Below are positions 1 through 6,516 of a DNA stretch of 8,630 bases, piece by piece (the first letter of the stretch is position 1; the number at the start of each line of letters is the position of its first letter). This stretch comes from Clostridiales bacterium. Its GTDB lineage: Bacteria; Bacillota_A; Clostridia; Christensenellales; Aristaeellaceae. The notes under the pieces were generated by a model. The model made no database searches, was not told the DNA's origin, and saw only the letters and a program-made list of their open reading frames with translations. The DNA lies in the NCBI GenBank assembly GCA_012514855.1, contig JAAYZL010000165.1, positions 1 through 8,630 on the forward strand, given 5' to 3'. The translations under genes and the position numbers were made by a program.

Positions 1-920
1 ATTACGGCGGCGACGCGACCGCAATCGTCGTGCCCGGCGAGGCGATCGGGCGCGGCTACGTGCTCCCCTACCGCTCGAGCGCGTGCTACAGGGCGTCGAT
101 GGGCGAGCCGATCTCGTGCCTCGTCGCCGCGGTCCGCGCGCACTACCACCTGGCCGCCGACCGGAGGACGCACGTCATGGGCCTGAAGGACGGCGGCTCG
201 CTCGCGATCGTCGCCGGCTGCGGCCCGATGGGGCTCGGCGCGGCGCAAGTCGCGATGGCGCTGGAGCCCCGGCCGAGGCGCATCGTCTTGACCGACATCG
301 ATGAGAGCCGCGTCGCGCGCGCACGGAGGCTCCTGAAAGGCAGAAACGGCGTCGAGGTGATCGTTCTCAACACGCGGGATTGCGACGCCGCGGCCGCGCT
401 GCTCGAGGCGAACGGGTCGCGCGGCTACGACGACGCGATCGTCATGGCGCCCGTGCCCGAGGTCATCGAGACGGCGGACGCCGCGCTCGGCGAGGACGGC
501 TGCCTGAACTTCTTCGCCGGGCCGACGAAGAGGGATTTTTTCGCGCGCGTCAACTTCTACGACGTGCACTACAACTTCCGGCACGTGATCGGCACCTCCG
601 GCGGCGAGCTCGACGACATGATAGACGCGCTGAAATTGATCGAGACCGGCGCGATCGACCCGTCGAACCTGATCTCGCATATCGGCGGGCTGGACGCCGC
701 GGCGGAGGCGACGAGGGCGCTCCCGAATCTGCCGGGCGGGAAGAAGCTGATCTACTGCAATTTGCGGCTCCCGCTGACCGCGATCGAGGATTTCGGGGAA
801 TTGGGAAAGTCCGACCCGCTGTTTAGGGATTTGCACGAAATCGTCGCCAAAAACGACATGCTGTGGTGCGAGGAGGCCGAAAAGCTGCTGCTCGCGCGCG
901 GCCGGAGGATAGCGCCGTGA
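1..920 (+). CDS. Zinc-type medium-chain dehydrogenase, SorE-like (5'-truncated by window edge)
   Basis: The reading frame is already open at the left edge (first full codon at 3), so the N-terminal catalytic part lies outside and about 305 residues are visible. A Glu-Pro-Ile-Ser-Cys stretch at nt 105-119 resembles the zinc-site Glu region of the sorbitol dehydrogenase/L-sorbose-1-phosphate reductase branch. The Rossmann fingerprint GCGPMG lies at nt 216-233, followed by an acidic strand end (LTDID) expected to bind the NAD(P) ribose. Family members oxidise or reduce polyols and keto-sugars, often phosphorylated, using NAD(P)H. Its stop overlaps the activase start by 4 bases (GTGA), so it is cotranscribed and probably translationally coupled with the GRE genes. 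Inference: it handles the alcohol substrate or the carbonyl product of the GRE step. The C-terminal tail of about 60 residues after the fold is ordinary for SorE/YggP-like proteins. Exact substrate unknown. Confidence 0.85.
   Translation, partial: YGGDATAIVVPGEAIGRGYVLPYRSSACYRASMGEPISCLVAAVRAHYHLAADRRTHVMGLKDGGSLAIVAGCGPMGLGAAQVAMALEPRPRRIVLTDIDESRVARARRLLKGRNGVEVIVLNTRDCDAAAALLEANGSRGYDDAIVMAPVPEVIETADAALGEDGCLNFFAGPTKRDFFARVNFYDVHYNFRHVIGTSGGELDDMIDALKLIETGAIDPSNLISHIGGLDAAAEATRALPNLPGGKKLIYCNLRLPLTAIEDFGELGKSDPLFRDLHEIVAKNDMLWCEEAEKLLLARGRRIAP
904..908 (+). promoter_or_regulatory. Ribosome binding site fixing the activase start
   Basis: GGAGG lies inside the end of the dehydrogenase gene, 8 bases before GTG 917. 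It makes GTG 917 the start in preference to the upstream in-frame ATG near 863, whose product would begin with non-homologous sequence. The protein from 917 begins exactly as GRE activases usually do. Confidence 0.8.
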
Positions 921-1810
921 CCGGGCGCGTGTTCTCGGTGCAGCCGTTCTGCGTCGACGACGGGCCGGGCATCCGCACGGCGGTCTACCTCAAGGGCTGC
1001 AACATGCGCTGCCAGTGGTGCCACAACCCGGAGGGCATCTCGCCGCTCGTCGAAGTCTCATACATTGAAGAGAAGTGCGAGTTGTGCCGGCGCTGCGCCG
1101 CGGTCTGCGGGGCGCACGCGTTCGAGAACGGCCGGCACGCGTTCGACCGCGACAAGTGCGATTGCGGCGGAAGGGACATCGCGGTCTGCCCGACCGGCGC
1201 GCTGACCGCGGTCGGGACCGACATGGAGGCGATCGACGTGATCCGCGAGGTCGCGCGGGACAAGCGGTTCTTCGACCGCAGCGGCGGCGGCGTGACGATC
1301 ACCGGCGGCGAGCCGACGATGCAGCCGGAGTTCCTCCGGGAACTGCTCGCGCTTTCGAAGGCCGAGGAAATACACACCTGCGTCGAGACGAGCGGCGCGG
1401 GCGCGCGCGAGGACTACCGGGCGATCCTGAACCTCACCGACCTGTTCCTCGTCGACTACAAGCTGACCGACGACGAAAGGCACGTCGCGATGACGGGCAT
1501 GTCGAACCGGAAGGGCCTCGAAAACATCGAATTCCTGTGCGATTCCGGCGCGGAGGTCGTGCTGCGCTGCCCGGTGATTCCCGGCGTGAACGACTTCGAG
1601 AGCCACTTCCGGGCGATCGCGGAGCTGACAAAGCGGCTGCCGGTTCTCGGGTTCGAGATCATGCCGTACCACGCGCTCGGGTCGTCGAAGGCGCGGCGGC
1701 TCGGGAAGGACAGCCCGCCGCCGTTCCGCGCGCCGGACCGGGAGACCGTCGAGCGCTGGAAGGCCGAAATCATCGCGATGGGCGGGCGCGAATGGGGGCG
1801 GGGGCTGTGA
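917..1810 (+). CDS. Glycyl radical enzyme activating enzyme (radical SAM)
   Basis: This 297-residue protein is of normal length for a GRE activase with a ferredoxin insert. It uses S-adenosylmethionine and a reduced 4Fe-4S cluster to abstract a hydrogen from the glycine of the partner GRE encoded next. Visible are the N-terminal DDGPGIRT motif (14-21), the radical SAM cluster C28-x3-C32-x2-C35, a ferredoxin-like insert with C54, C57, C60 and C64, and the GGEP SAM-binding motif at 130-133. The second ferredoxin motif is unusual: only C81, C83 and C91 precede the Pro, where four cysteines with CxxCxxCxxxC spacing are expected. D87 sits where the third cysteine should be. A Cys (C12) stands where Ser is common just before the DGPG motif. 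Start is GTG 917, with GGAGG 8 bases upstream. Its stop overlaps the GRE start by 4 bases. Family assignment is firm; the partner is inferred from adjacency. Confidence 0.95.
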   Translation: MTGRVFSVQPFCVDDGPGIRTAVYLKGCNMRCQWCHNPEGISPLVEVSYIEEKCELCRRCAAVCGAHAFENGRHAFDRDKCDCGGRDIAVCPTGALTAVGTDMEAIDVIREVARDKRFFDRSGGGVTITGGEPTMQPEFLRELLALSKAEEIHTCVETSGAGAREDYRAILNLTDLFLVDYKLTDDERHVAMTGMSNRKGLENIEFLCDSGAEVVLRCPVIPGVNDFESHFRAIAELTKRLPVLGFEIMPYHALGSSKARRLGKDSPPPFRAPDRETVERWKAEIIAMGGREWGRGL

Positions 1811-4173
1811 GCGGGCGGATCGAAAGGCTTAAAAAGACCATCGAGGAGCTGAACGCGGCGGGCGTCCGGCGGACGCTGTTCTATCCGCTCGCGCATGAAT
1901 CGCTCCTGTCGACGCGCGGGGAAGGCGTCGAACTGCGAAGGGCCAAGGCGCAGGCATATTTGCTCGACCACGCGCCGCTCGCGATCCTGCCGGACGAGCT
2001 GATCGCCGGCAGCGCCGTGAACTTCTTCCCGCTGTGCGAGGGCACGCCCGGCCCCGAGGAGCAGCGCCGGATGGCGCGGAATGTGCTCGACAAATACCTC
2101 GAAAACCGCGCGGAGCGCAACCGGGCGGAAAGGGCGGGCGGCATCCGCACGTTCGAGGACAGCTTCACGACGAAGAAGAGCCGCTGGGCGCTGATGAGCC
2201 GCGTCTACCACGACGCGAGCATCTCCTACGACGACCTGCAGGCGCTGATCCGCGGCATGCGGACCGAGTACGGGCCGCGGCTCGAGGCGTACGAGATCGG
2301 CCGCGAGCTCGAGCGCGCGTTCAAGCTGGACTACGGCGCGGATGTCAAGCGCGAGATCGATTCGCTGCCGTGGTTCGCGGCGAACCACCTGAGCCTGAAC
2401 TACGGGAAGATGCTCGCGGACGGCTTCGAGAAGCGGCTCAAAGACATACGCGCGCGGGCGGGGGAGCATCCCTCCGGATTCCACGAGGCGCAGCTTGTCG
2501 TCTGCGGGGCGGCGAGCCGGTTCTTCGCGCGCTACGGCGATTTCGCGCTGACTGAGGCCGCGAAGTCCCCCGAGCCGCGCGCGCGCGAGCTGGTCGAGAT
2601 CGGCCTGATGCTGAAAAGGCTCTCGGCGCGCCCGGCGGAGACGTTCCGCGAGGGCGTGCAGTTCGCGTGGATGCTGCAGGTGATGATGGCGATTCTCTGG
2701 GGCTCGGCGCTGTCGTTCGGGCGGTTCGACCAGTACCTGTTCCCGCTGTACGAACGGGACGTCGCGAGCGGCCGCATGGCGCGCGAGGAGGCGAAGGAAA
2801 TCCTCCGCTGCTTCTGGCTGAAGGTCAACGAGCCCCGGATGCGCACCGTGCAGAGCCTGACGATCGGCGGCATTTCGCCCGACGGCCGCGACGCCGCGAA
2901 CGCGCTGACCGGCGCCTGCCTCGAGGTCATCGCGGAGATGAAGCTCCCCTACCCGAACGTCGGCGCGCGCGTCAACCGCAAGAACCCCGCGTGGTACTTG
3001 GACCGGATCATCGACTGCGTGCGCGCGGGCGCGGGGCAGCCGATGCTGATGGCGGACGAGGTGTGGATCGAAAACCTGAAAAAGCTCGGCTACGCGGACG
3101 AATGCGCGAACGACTACTACAACATGGGCTGCGTCGAGATCATGATCCCCGGCAGGCAGCCGAACTGGGGCGTGACCGAGCCGATCGCGTTCCCGATGCT
3201 GTTCGAGGACGTGTTCCGGCGCTACAAGGGCCGGGAATCGGAGCTCGACAGCTTCGGCAAATTCCGCGAGGCGTACTTCGCCGTCCTGTCGGAGCACGTC
3301 GAGGCCGATTACCGGGAGGCGCTCGACCGGCAAGCCGACATGCCCGGCAAGTGCTTCGACCCGTTCGCGTCTCTGCTGACCGACGGCTGCATCGAAAGCG
3401 GCCTCGACATGTTCCAGGGCGGCGCGGAGCTCGGCACGCACTGGTCGTTCTACGCCTACGGGCTCGGCACCGCCGCGGACGCGATGGCCGCGATCGGGAG
3501 GCGCGTGTACGAGGAAAAGCGGTTCTCCCTTTCCGAGCTCTCCGGGATGCTCGACGCGAATTTCGAGGGCTTTGACGACGCGCGTCGGCTGCTTTCGACC
3601 GCGAGCCACTACGGAAACGACCTCGACGACGTCGACCGGCTCGCCGCGGAAATCCTCCGGAAATTCGACGATCAGGTGTTCTCCTACAACACGCCCGGCG
3701 GCCGCGACAAGTACGTCTCGACGCTGTTCGGCTACTTCTTCCACATCTACCACGGCGAGATCACCGGCGCGACCGCGAACGGGCGGCTTCGCGGCGAGCC
3801 GTTCAGCGACAGCATGGGCCCCTCGCAGGGGAAGGACGTGTCCGGGCCGACCAGGATGCTGAATTCGGTCCTGAAACTCGACCACTCGAGGGTCACCGGC
3901 GGCTACGCGCTCAACGTGAAGCTGAACCCGTCCGTCGTCCGCGGAAATGCGGGAAAGCGCGCGCTCGCGGCGCTCGTGTACGCGTACCTCGAGTCCGGCG
4001 GGCCGCAGGTGCAGGTCAACTTCGCGGACGCCGAGACGCTTCGGCAGGCGAAGCGCGAGCCCGCGAAGTACCGGAACGTGATCGTGCGCATCGGCGGCTA
4101 CTGCGAGTATTTCGTCAACCTCGATTCGGCGCTGCAGGACGAGATCATCACCCGCACGCTGCACGGGCTATAA
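1807..4173 (+). CDS. Glycyl radical enzyme, dehydratase/eliminase type, substrate unassigned
   Basis: This 788-residue cytosolic enzyme has the full PFL-like barrel domain (roughly 10-640) and the C-terminal glycine-radical domain (roughly 660-788). The radical loop reads RIGGYCEYF, with the radical glycine predicted at G764. The active-site loop reads NMGCVEIMIPGRQ, giving thiyl-radical C442 and general-base E444. The lone Cys preceded by Gly, with Cys-x-Glu, is the pattern of GRE dehydratases, C-N/C-S/C-O lyases and decarboxylases. Pyruvate formate-lyase instead has two adjacent Cys. After E444 comes Ile rather than the Pro of choline lyase or glycerol dehydratase, so I do not assign one of those. 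Other family landmarks are the NHLSLNY segment around H194, GRFDQYL, and LNVKLNP near the C-terminus. Start: GTG 1807 (GTGA overlap with the activase stop, copying the preceding junction). ATG 1792 in frame would add five residues and cannot be excluded. Only a G-rich tract serves as ribosome site. Neighbouring kinase and dehydrogenase suggest a sugar or polyol (phosphate) substrate. Confidence 0.93.
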   Translation: MSGRIERLKKTIEELNAAGVRRTLFYPLAHESLLSTRGEGVELRRAKAQAYLLDHAPLAILPDELIAGSAVNFFPLCEGTPGPEEQRRMARNVLDKYLENRAERNRAERAGGIRTFEDSFTTKKSRWALMSRVYHDASISYDDLQALIRGMRTEYGPRLEAYEIGRELERAFKLDYGADVKREIDSLPWFAANHLSLNYGKMLADGFEKRLKDIRARAGEHPSGFHEAQLVVCGAASRFFARYGDFALTEAAKSPEPRARELVEIGLMLKRLSARPAETFREGVQFAWMLQVMMAILWGSALSFGRFDQYLFPLYERDVASGRMAREEAKEILRCFWLKVNEPRMRTVQSLTIGGISPDGRDAANALTGACLEVIAEMKLPYPNVGARVNRKNPAWYLDRIIDCVRAGAGQPMLMADEVWIENLKKLGYADECANDYYNMGCVEIMIPGRQPNWGVTEPIAFPMLFEDVFRRYKGRESELDSFGKFREAYFAVLSEHVEADYREALDRQADMPGKCFDPFASLLTDGCIESGLDMFQGGAELGTHWSFYAYGLGTAADAMAAIGRRVYEEKRFSLSELSGMLDANFEGFDDARRLLSTASHYGNDLDDVDRLAAEILRKFDDQVFSYNTPGGRDKYVSTLFGYFFHIYHGEITGATANGRLRGEPFSDSMGPSQGKDVSGPTRMLNSVLKLDHSRVTGGYALNVKLNPSVVRGNAGKRALAALVYAYLESGGPQVQVNFADAETLRQAKREPAKYRNVIVRIGGYCEYFVNLDSALQDEIITRTLHGL

Positions 4174-4174
4174 T

Positions 4175-4180
4175 AGGAGG
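4175..4180 (+). promoter_or_regulatory. Ribosome binding site of the PfkB kinase
   Basis: A perfect AGGAGG sits 8 bases before ATG 4189 and directly after the GRE stop. It is the strongest Shine-Dalgarno in the operon, so the kinase has independent initiation whereas the two upstream genes rely on stop-start overlap. Confidence 0.85.
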
Positions 4181-4188
4181 GGCACGCC

Positions 4189-5352
4189 ATGTACGAAGCG
4201 GTCAGCGCCGGCCACCTGTGCGTCGACATCATCCCCGAGTTCTTCCCGGGCGCCGCGAACGCGAAGGACATCTTCGCGCCCGGACGGATGATCAAGACCG
4301 GCAGAAACACGTTCTGGACCGGCGGGAGCGTCGGAAACACGGGCATCGCGCTAACGAAGCTCGGCATCAAGACCGCGCTCGCGGCGAAGATCGGCGGCGA
4401 CGCGCTCGGCGCGATGACCTGCGAGATACTGCGCGAGCTCGGCGGCGACCCCTCGTGCACGCGCGTCGCCGAGGGCGAGGACTCGTCCTACACGATCGTG
4501 CTCGCGCCCCCCGGCGTCGACCGGATTTTTTTGCACTACGCCGCCGCGAACGACACCTTCTCGGCGGACGACGTCGACTTCGACCATCTCCGCGGCGCGC
4601 GCGTGTTTCACTTCGGCTACCCGACCGCGATGCGCCGGATGGCCGAGAACGGCGGCGCGGAGCTCGCAAAAGTCCTCCGGCGCGCGAAGGGCATGGGGAT
4701 GACGACGTCGCTCGACTTCTCGTACCCCGACGCGGAGATGATCCGGTTCGACTGGCGGACGATCCTTGAAAACGCGCTGCCGTACGCGGACATGGTGTTC
4801 CCGAGCGCCGAGGAGCTTCTGATGATGCTCGACCCACGGGAATACGATCGGCTGTGCGCCTTGGACGCGGATGTGCTCAAGCACCTCGACATAGACTATC
4901 TCCCGTCGCTGGGTGAAACGCTCGTCGGCATGGGCGCGAAAATCGCCGCGGTCAAGTGCGGCACGCGCGGCTTTTACCTGAGAACCACGGGAAGTGAGGC
5001 GCTTTCGCGAATCGGCGGCGCGGCCCCGGCGGACCTCGAGGCTTGGGCGGACAGGGAGCTCTTCACGCATGTGTTCGAGGTCGAAAAGGTCGTCGGCGCG
5101 ACCGGCGCGGGCGACACGAGCATCGCGGGCTTTCTCGCGGCTATGCTCCGCGGCCACCCGGTGCACGAGTGCCTCGACATTGCGGCGGCGACCGGCGCGC
5201 TGTGCGTGACCGCCCACTCCGCGACCGGCGCGATGCTCCCGCTCGAGGAAATCCTCCGTCTCGTCAAAAGCGGCTGGAAGAAGCGCCCGTACGATTCATA
5301 CCGCGGCTCGCATTTCCGCCACGATCCGGCGATCGATATGCTGGCGCGTTAA
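4189..5352 (+). CDS. PfkB-family carbohydrate kinase
   Basis: This 387-residue ribokinase-fold kinase is expected to phosphorylate a sugar or polyol hydroxyl with ATP. The N-terminal substrate-binding part has the glycine-rich signature around GGSVGNTGIALTKLG (about 45-59) and IGGDALG (about 68-74). The C-terminal signature GATGAGD (303-309) carries the catalytic base D309 and the anion hole. PSAEEL (about 204-209) is the usual post-strand Asn/Ser-x-x-Glu-type element, and VKCGTRGFY precedes the ATP site. The protein is about 60 residues longer than typical ribokinase or fructokinase. The extra length lies mainly between about 212 and 245, between 270 and 290, and in a basic/aromatic C-terminal tail, which may form a lid or oligomer contact. 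It follows the GRE by 15 bases and ends the operon. Inference: it phosphorylates the GRE substrate or a product for further breakdown. The specific sugar cannot be read from sequence. Confidence 0.9.
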   Translation: MYEAVSAGHLCVDIIPEFFPGAANAKDIFAPGRMIKTGRNTFWTGGSVGNTGIALTKLGIKTALAAKIGGDALGAMTCEILRELGGDPSCTRVAEGEDSSYTIVLAPPGVDRIFLHYAAANDTFSADDVDFDHLRGARVFHFGYPTAMRRMAENGGAELAKVLRRAKGMGMTTSLDFSYPDAEMIRFDWRTILENALPYADMVFPSAEELLMMLDPREYDRLCALDADVLKHLDIDYLPSLGETLVGMGAKIAAVKCGTRGFYLRTTGSEALSRIGGAAPADLEAWADRELFTHVFEVEKVVGATGAGDTSIAGFLAAMLRGHPVHECLDIAAATGALCVTAHSATGAMLPLEEILRLVKSGWKKRPYDSYRGSHFRHDPAIDMLAR

Positions 5353-5443
5353 ATTTCTGCAAGCGCGTTGGGACGGGCCCGCCTCCGGGGTATCAAACTA
5401 ATGTAGAACAGCAATGCGTCCAAAGCGGCGAGAGATTTTTCTG

Positions 5444-5587
5444 TCCCGCCAGGAGCCGGAGCGAGGCGTAGCGGAGCTGCGTTGGGCGGAGAGCGACAAC
5501 GCGGAGGTTTGATTTTCGGAGAAAATCAAAGTCGCTCTGCGACCGATCCGTTCAAATCGAGGATTTGAGCGGATCGCCGTGGCGGGA
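5444..5587. repeat. Multi-hairpin imperfect palindrome, candidate structured repeat
   Basis: The outer arms TCCCGCCA (5444-5451) and TGGCGGGA (5580-5587) are perfectly complementary and enclose a series of hairpins. AGAGCGAC (5490-5497) pairs with GTCGCTCT (5531-5538) around a perfect 10-bp stem, TTTGATTTTC (5508-5517) with GAAAATCAAA (5521-5530), loop GGA. Next comes a 15-bp stem, 5544-5558 with 5562-5576, loop GAG and one G-U pair. A competing stem GCGTTG (5479-5484)/CAACGC (5497-5502) and a short GTCGC/GCGAC hairpin (5531-5543) allow alternative folds. The left half also repeats GGAGC-like units. The layout resembles short palindromic bacterial repeats (ERIC, BIME or MITE-like), but no second full copy lies in this window, so repeat status is inferred. 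It could instead be an operon-boundary RNA structure. No transposase and no clear target duplication were seen. Confidence 0.6.
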
Positions 5588-5656
5588 AAAGATCCGGCGC
5601 GACGACGCATTCATGTTTGGAATTAGTCTGAATACAGCAGCAGCTCGCTGTGTTGA

Positions 5657-5662
5657 AGGAGG
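5657..5662 (+). promoter_or_regulatory. Ribosome binding site of the lipoprotein gene
   Basis: AGGAGG sits 7 bases before ATG 5670. It selects this start over the longer open frame from 5565, and the resulting N-terminus is a proper lipoprotein signal. Confidence 0.85.
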
Positions 5663-5669
5663 AATCATT

Positions 5670-6041
5670 ATGAAGTTCAAGGCACTTGCACTCGCCGCGC
5701 TGGTGCTCGCCGTCGCCGCCGCGCTCGCCGCGTGCGCGCCCGCGGCGCCGAAGCCCGCCGCGACCGTCGCACCCACCGCCGCGCCCGCCGCGACCGAGGC
5801 GGCCGCCCCCGCGGAGATCGAATTGACCATTGAGGAATTGGCCGCGTACAACGGCAAGGACGGCCAGCCCGCCTACGTAGCGGTCAACGGCGTCATCTAC
5901 GACGTGACGGACGTCGCCGCGTGGAAAAACGGCGCGCACAACGGAAATGTCGCGGGAAAGGACCTGACCGGCGCCATCAAGGGCGCCCCGCACGGCGAAT
6001 CGGTCTTGAAAGACCTGCCGATCGTCGGAAAGCTCAAATAG
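5670..6041 (+). CDS. Cytochrome-b5-like heme/steroid-binding domain lipoprotein
   Basis: This 123-residue protein has a lipoprotein signal peptide: basic start MKFK, an Ala/Leu-rich core, and lipobox LAAC with lipidated C22. An Ala/Pro/Thr-rich linker (23-48) leads to a small cytochrome-b5-like domain (about 50-123). Its core LTIEELAAYNG...PAYVAVNGVIYDVTD matches the b5 fold start. The canonical HPGG heme motif is absent. Its place is taken by WKNGAHNG with H90, and a second His, H108, lies in APHGESVL. These two are the only histidines and are candidate heme ligands. Clostridial proteins of this class are membrane-anchored on the outer face and are thought to bind heme or a similar ligand; electron transfer is possible but unproven. 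It is preceded by a long non-coding gap and followed by a hairpin, so it is probably transcribed apart from the sugar operon. Family is fairly sure, function is not. Confidence 0.85.
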   Translation: MKFKALALAALVLAVAAALAACAPAAPKPAATVAPTAAPAATEAAAPAEIELTIEELAAYNGKDGQPAYVAVNGVIYDVTDVAAWKNGAHNGNVAGKDLTGAIKGAPHGESVLKDLPIVGKLK

Positions 6042-6052
6042 ACCGGCATCCC

Positions 6053-6091
6053 CGCGCCCCCTCCGAACAGGACGGGGGCGCGCTTATGTTT
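6053..6091 (+). terminator. Candidate intrinsic terminator after the lipoprotein gene
   Basis: CGCGCCCCC (6053-6061) pairs perfectly with GGGGGCGCG (6074-6082). Inner TCC/GGA pairs narrow the loop. The stem starts 11 bases after the stop codon. The following CTTATGTTT is only a weak U-tract, so it may terminate partially and allow read-through into the next small gene. Confidence 0.6.
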
Positions 6092-6152
6092 AGCTTTCGA
6101 CGATTGTGATCATCATAAGAAAGCCCTCGTACCGTTGGTATCAAATTTCCGG

Positions 6153-6158
6153 AAGGAG
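6153..6158 (+). promoter_or_regulatory. Ribosome binding site of the small membrane protein gene
   Basis: AAGGAG sits 7 bases before ATG 6166. It fixes the start there rather than at the upstream in-frame codon at 6106, which would add a 20-residue charged leader foreign to the family. Confidence 0.8.
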
Positions 6159-6165
6159 CGACATT

Positions 6166-6423
6166 ATGGGAATTGTTCTTTGGATCGTCTTCGGCGCGCT
6201 GGCGGGCTGGATCGCGAGCAAGATCATGGGCCGCGACAGGAGCATGGGCGCGTTTGCGAACATCGCGGTCGGCATCATCGGCGCGGCGCTGGGCGGGTGG
6301 CTGTCGTCGTGGCTGCTCAACCTGGACGGCATCACGGGCTTCAACATCGGAAGCCTCGCCATCGCCGTCGGCGGCGCGTGCCTGCTGCTTCTGATCTTCG
6401 GCGGCATCCGAAGGAAGAAGTGA
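6166..6423 (+). CDS. GlsB/YeaQ/YmgE (transglycosylase-associated) family membrane protein
   Basis: This 85-residue integral membrane protein has three hydrophobic segments, about residues 2-20, 29-51 and 60-79, ending in the basic tail IRRKK. The motif G-A-L-A-G-W-I-A-S-K-I-M-G at the N-terminus and the glycine-rich G-I-I-G-A-A-L-G-G-W in helix 2 are typical of this family, as is the length (80-90 residues). Members are often stress-induced and their biochemical role is unsettled; the name transglycosylase-associated does not imply enzyme activity. It lies 124 bases downstream of the lipoprotein gene behind a weak hairpin, and a strong terminator follows. It may be expressed partly by read-through; no convincing private promoter was identified between 6092 and 6150. 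Confidence 0.92.
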   Translation: MGIVLWIVFGALAGWIASKIMGRDRSMGAFANIAVGIIGAALGGWLSSWLLNLDGITGFNIGSLAIAVGGACLLLLIFGGIRRKK

Positions 6424-6439
6424 CTTGGGCGGCTTTCAG

Positions 6440-6476
6440 ACCAAGGGGGGAACTCTCCCCTTGGTTTTGCGTTTTT
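6440..6476 (+). terminator. Strong intrinsic terminator
   Basis: ACCAAGGGG (6440-6448) and CCCCTTGGT (6457-6465) form a perfect 9-bp stem with an 8-base loop. TTTT follows at 6465-6468 and a second T-run at 6472-6476. It begins 17 bases after the GlsB-type gene and closes that unit. Confidence 0.92.
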
Positions 6477-6486
6477 GGCGGGGATG

Positions 6487-6516
6487 TTGACACCATTCCG
6501 GGCATGGCAATATCTG
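6487..6516 (+). promoter_or_regulatory. Possible upstream promoter (consensus -35, weak -10)
   Basis: TTGACA at 6487-6492 matches the sigma-A -35 exactly. At 18-base spacing lies TATCTG (6511-6516), a 3/6 match, or at 17 bases ATATCT. If used, it gives a leader of about 150 bases before the V4R gene. That leader contains a loose hairpin whose loop holds eight A (about 6546-6553). I did not recognise a riboswitch. Confidence 0.35.

Larger units (their letters stand above)
5353..5669 (+). other. Long intergenic region between kinase and lipoprotein gene
   Basis: These 317 bases hold no credible gene. The first 90 bases show only a weak CCCG/CGGG hairpin and no clear intrinsic terminator for the kinase operon. 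The middle is filled by the structured palindromic element described separately. The last 80 bases are AT-richer and lead to the lipoprotein start. I found no promoter there with both a good -35 and -10 at standard spacing. Confidence 0.7.

Noticed and set aside
1075..1806. Extension of the GRE frame upstream to 1075
   Set aside because: The translation is arginine-rich noise overlapping the activase, and GRE homology begins at about 1807.
1456..4164. A 902-residue open frame on the minus strand across the GRE gene
   Set aside because: It is an antisense shadow caused by extreme GC at third positions. Its composition is Arg/Val/Ala/His-rich with no recognisable domain, while the + strand encodes an unmistakable GRE.
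1807..4173. Calling the GRE pyruvate formate-lyase, choline lyase or glycerol dehydratase
   Set aside because: It has one active-site Cys preceded by Gly rather than two adjacent Cys, so it is not PFL. The residue after the Cys-x-Glu is Ile, and the kinase/dehydrogenase neighbours do not match the known choline or glycerol loci.
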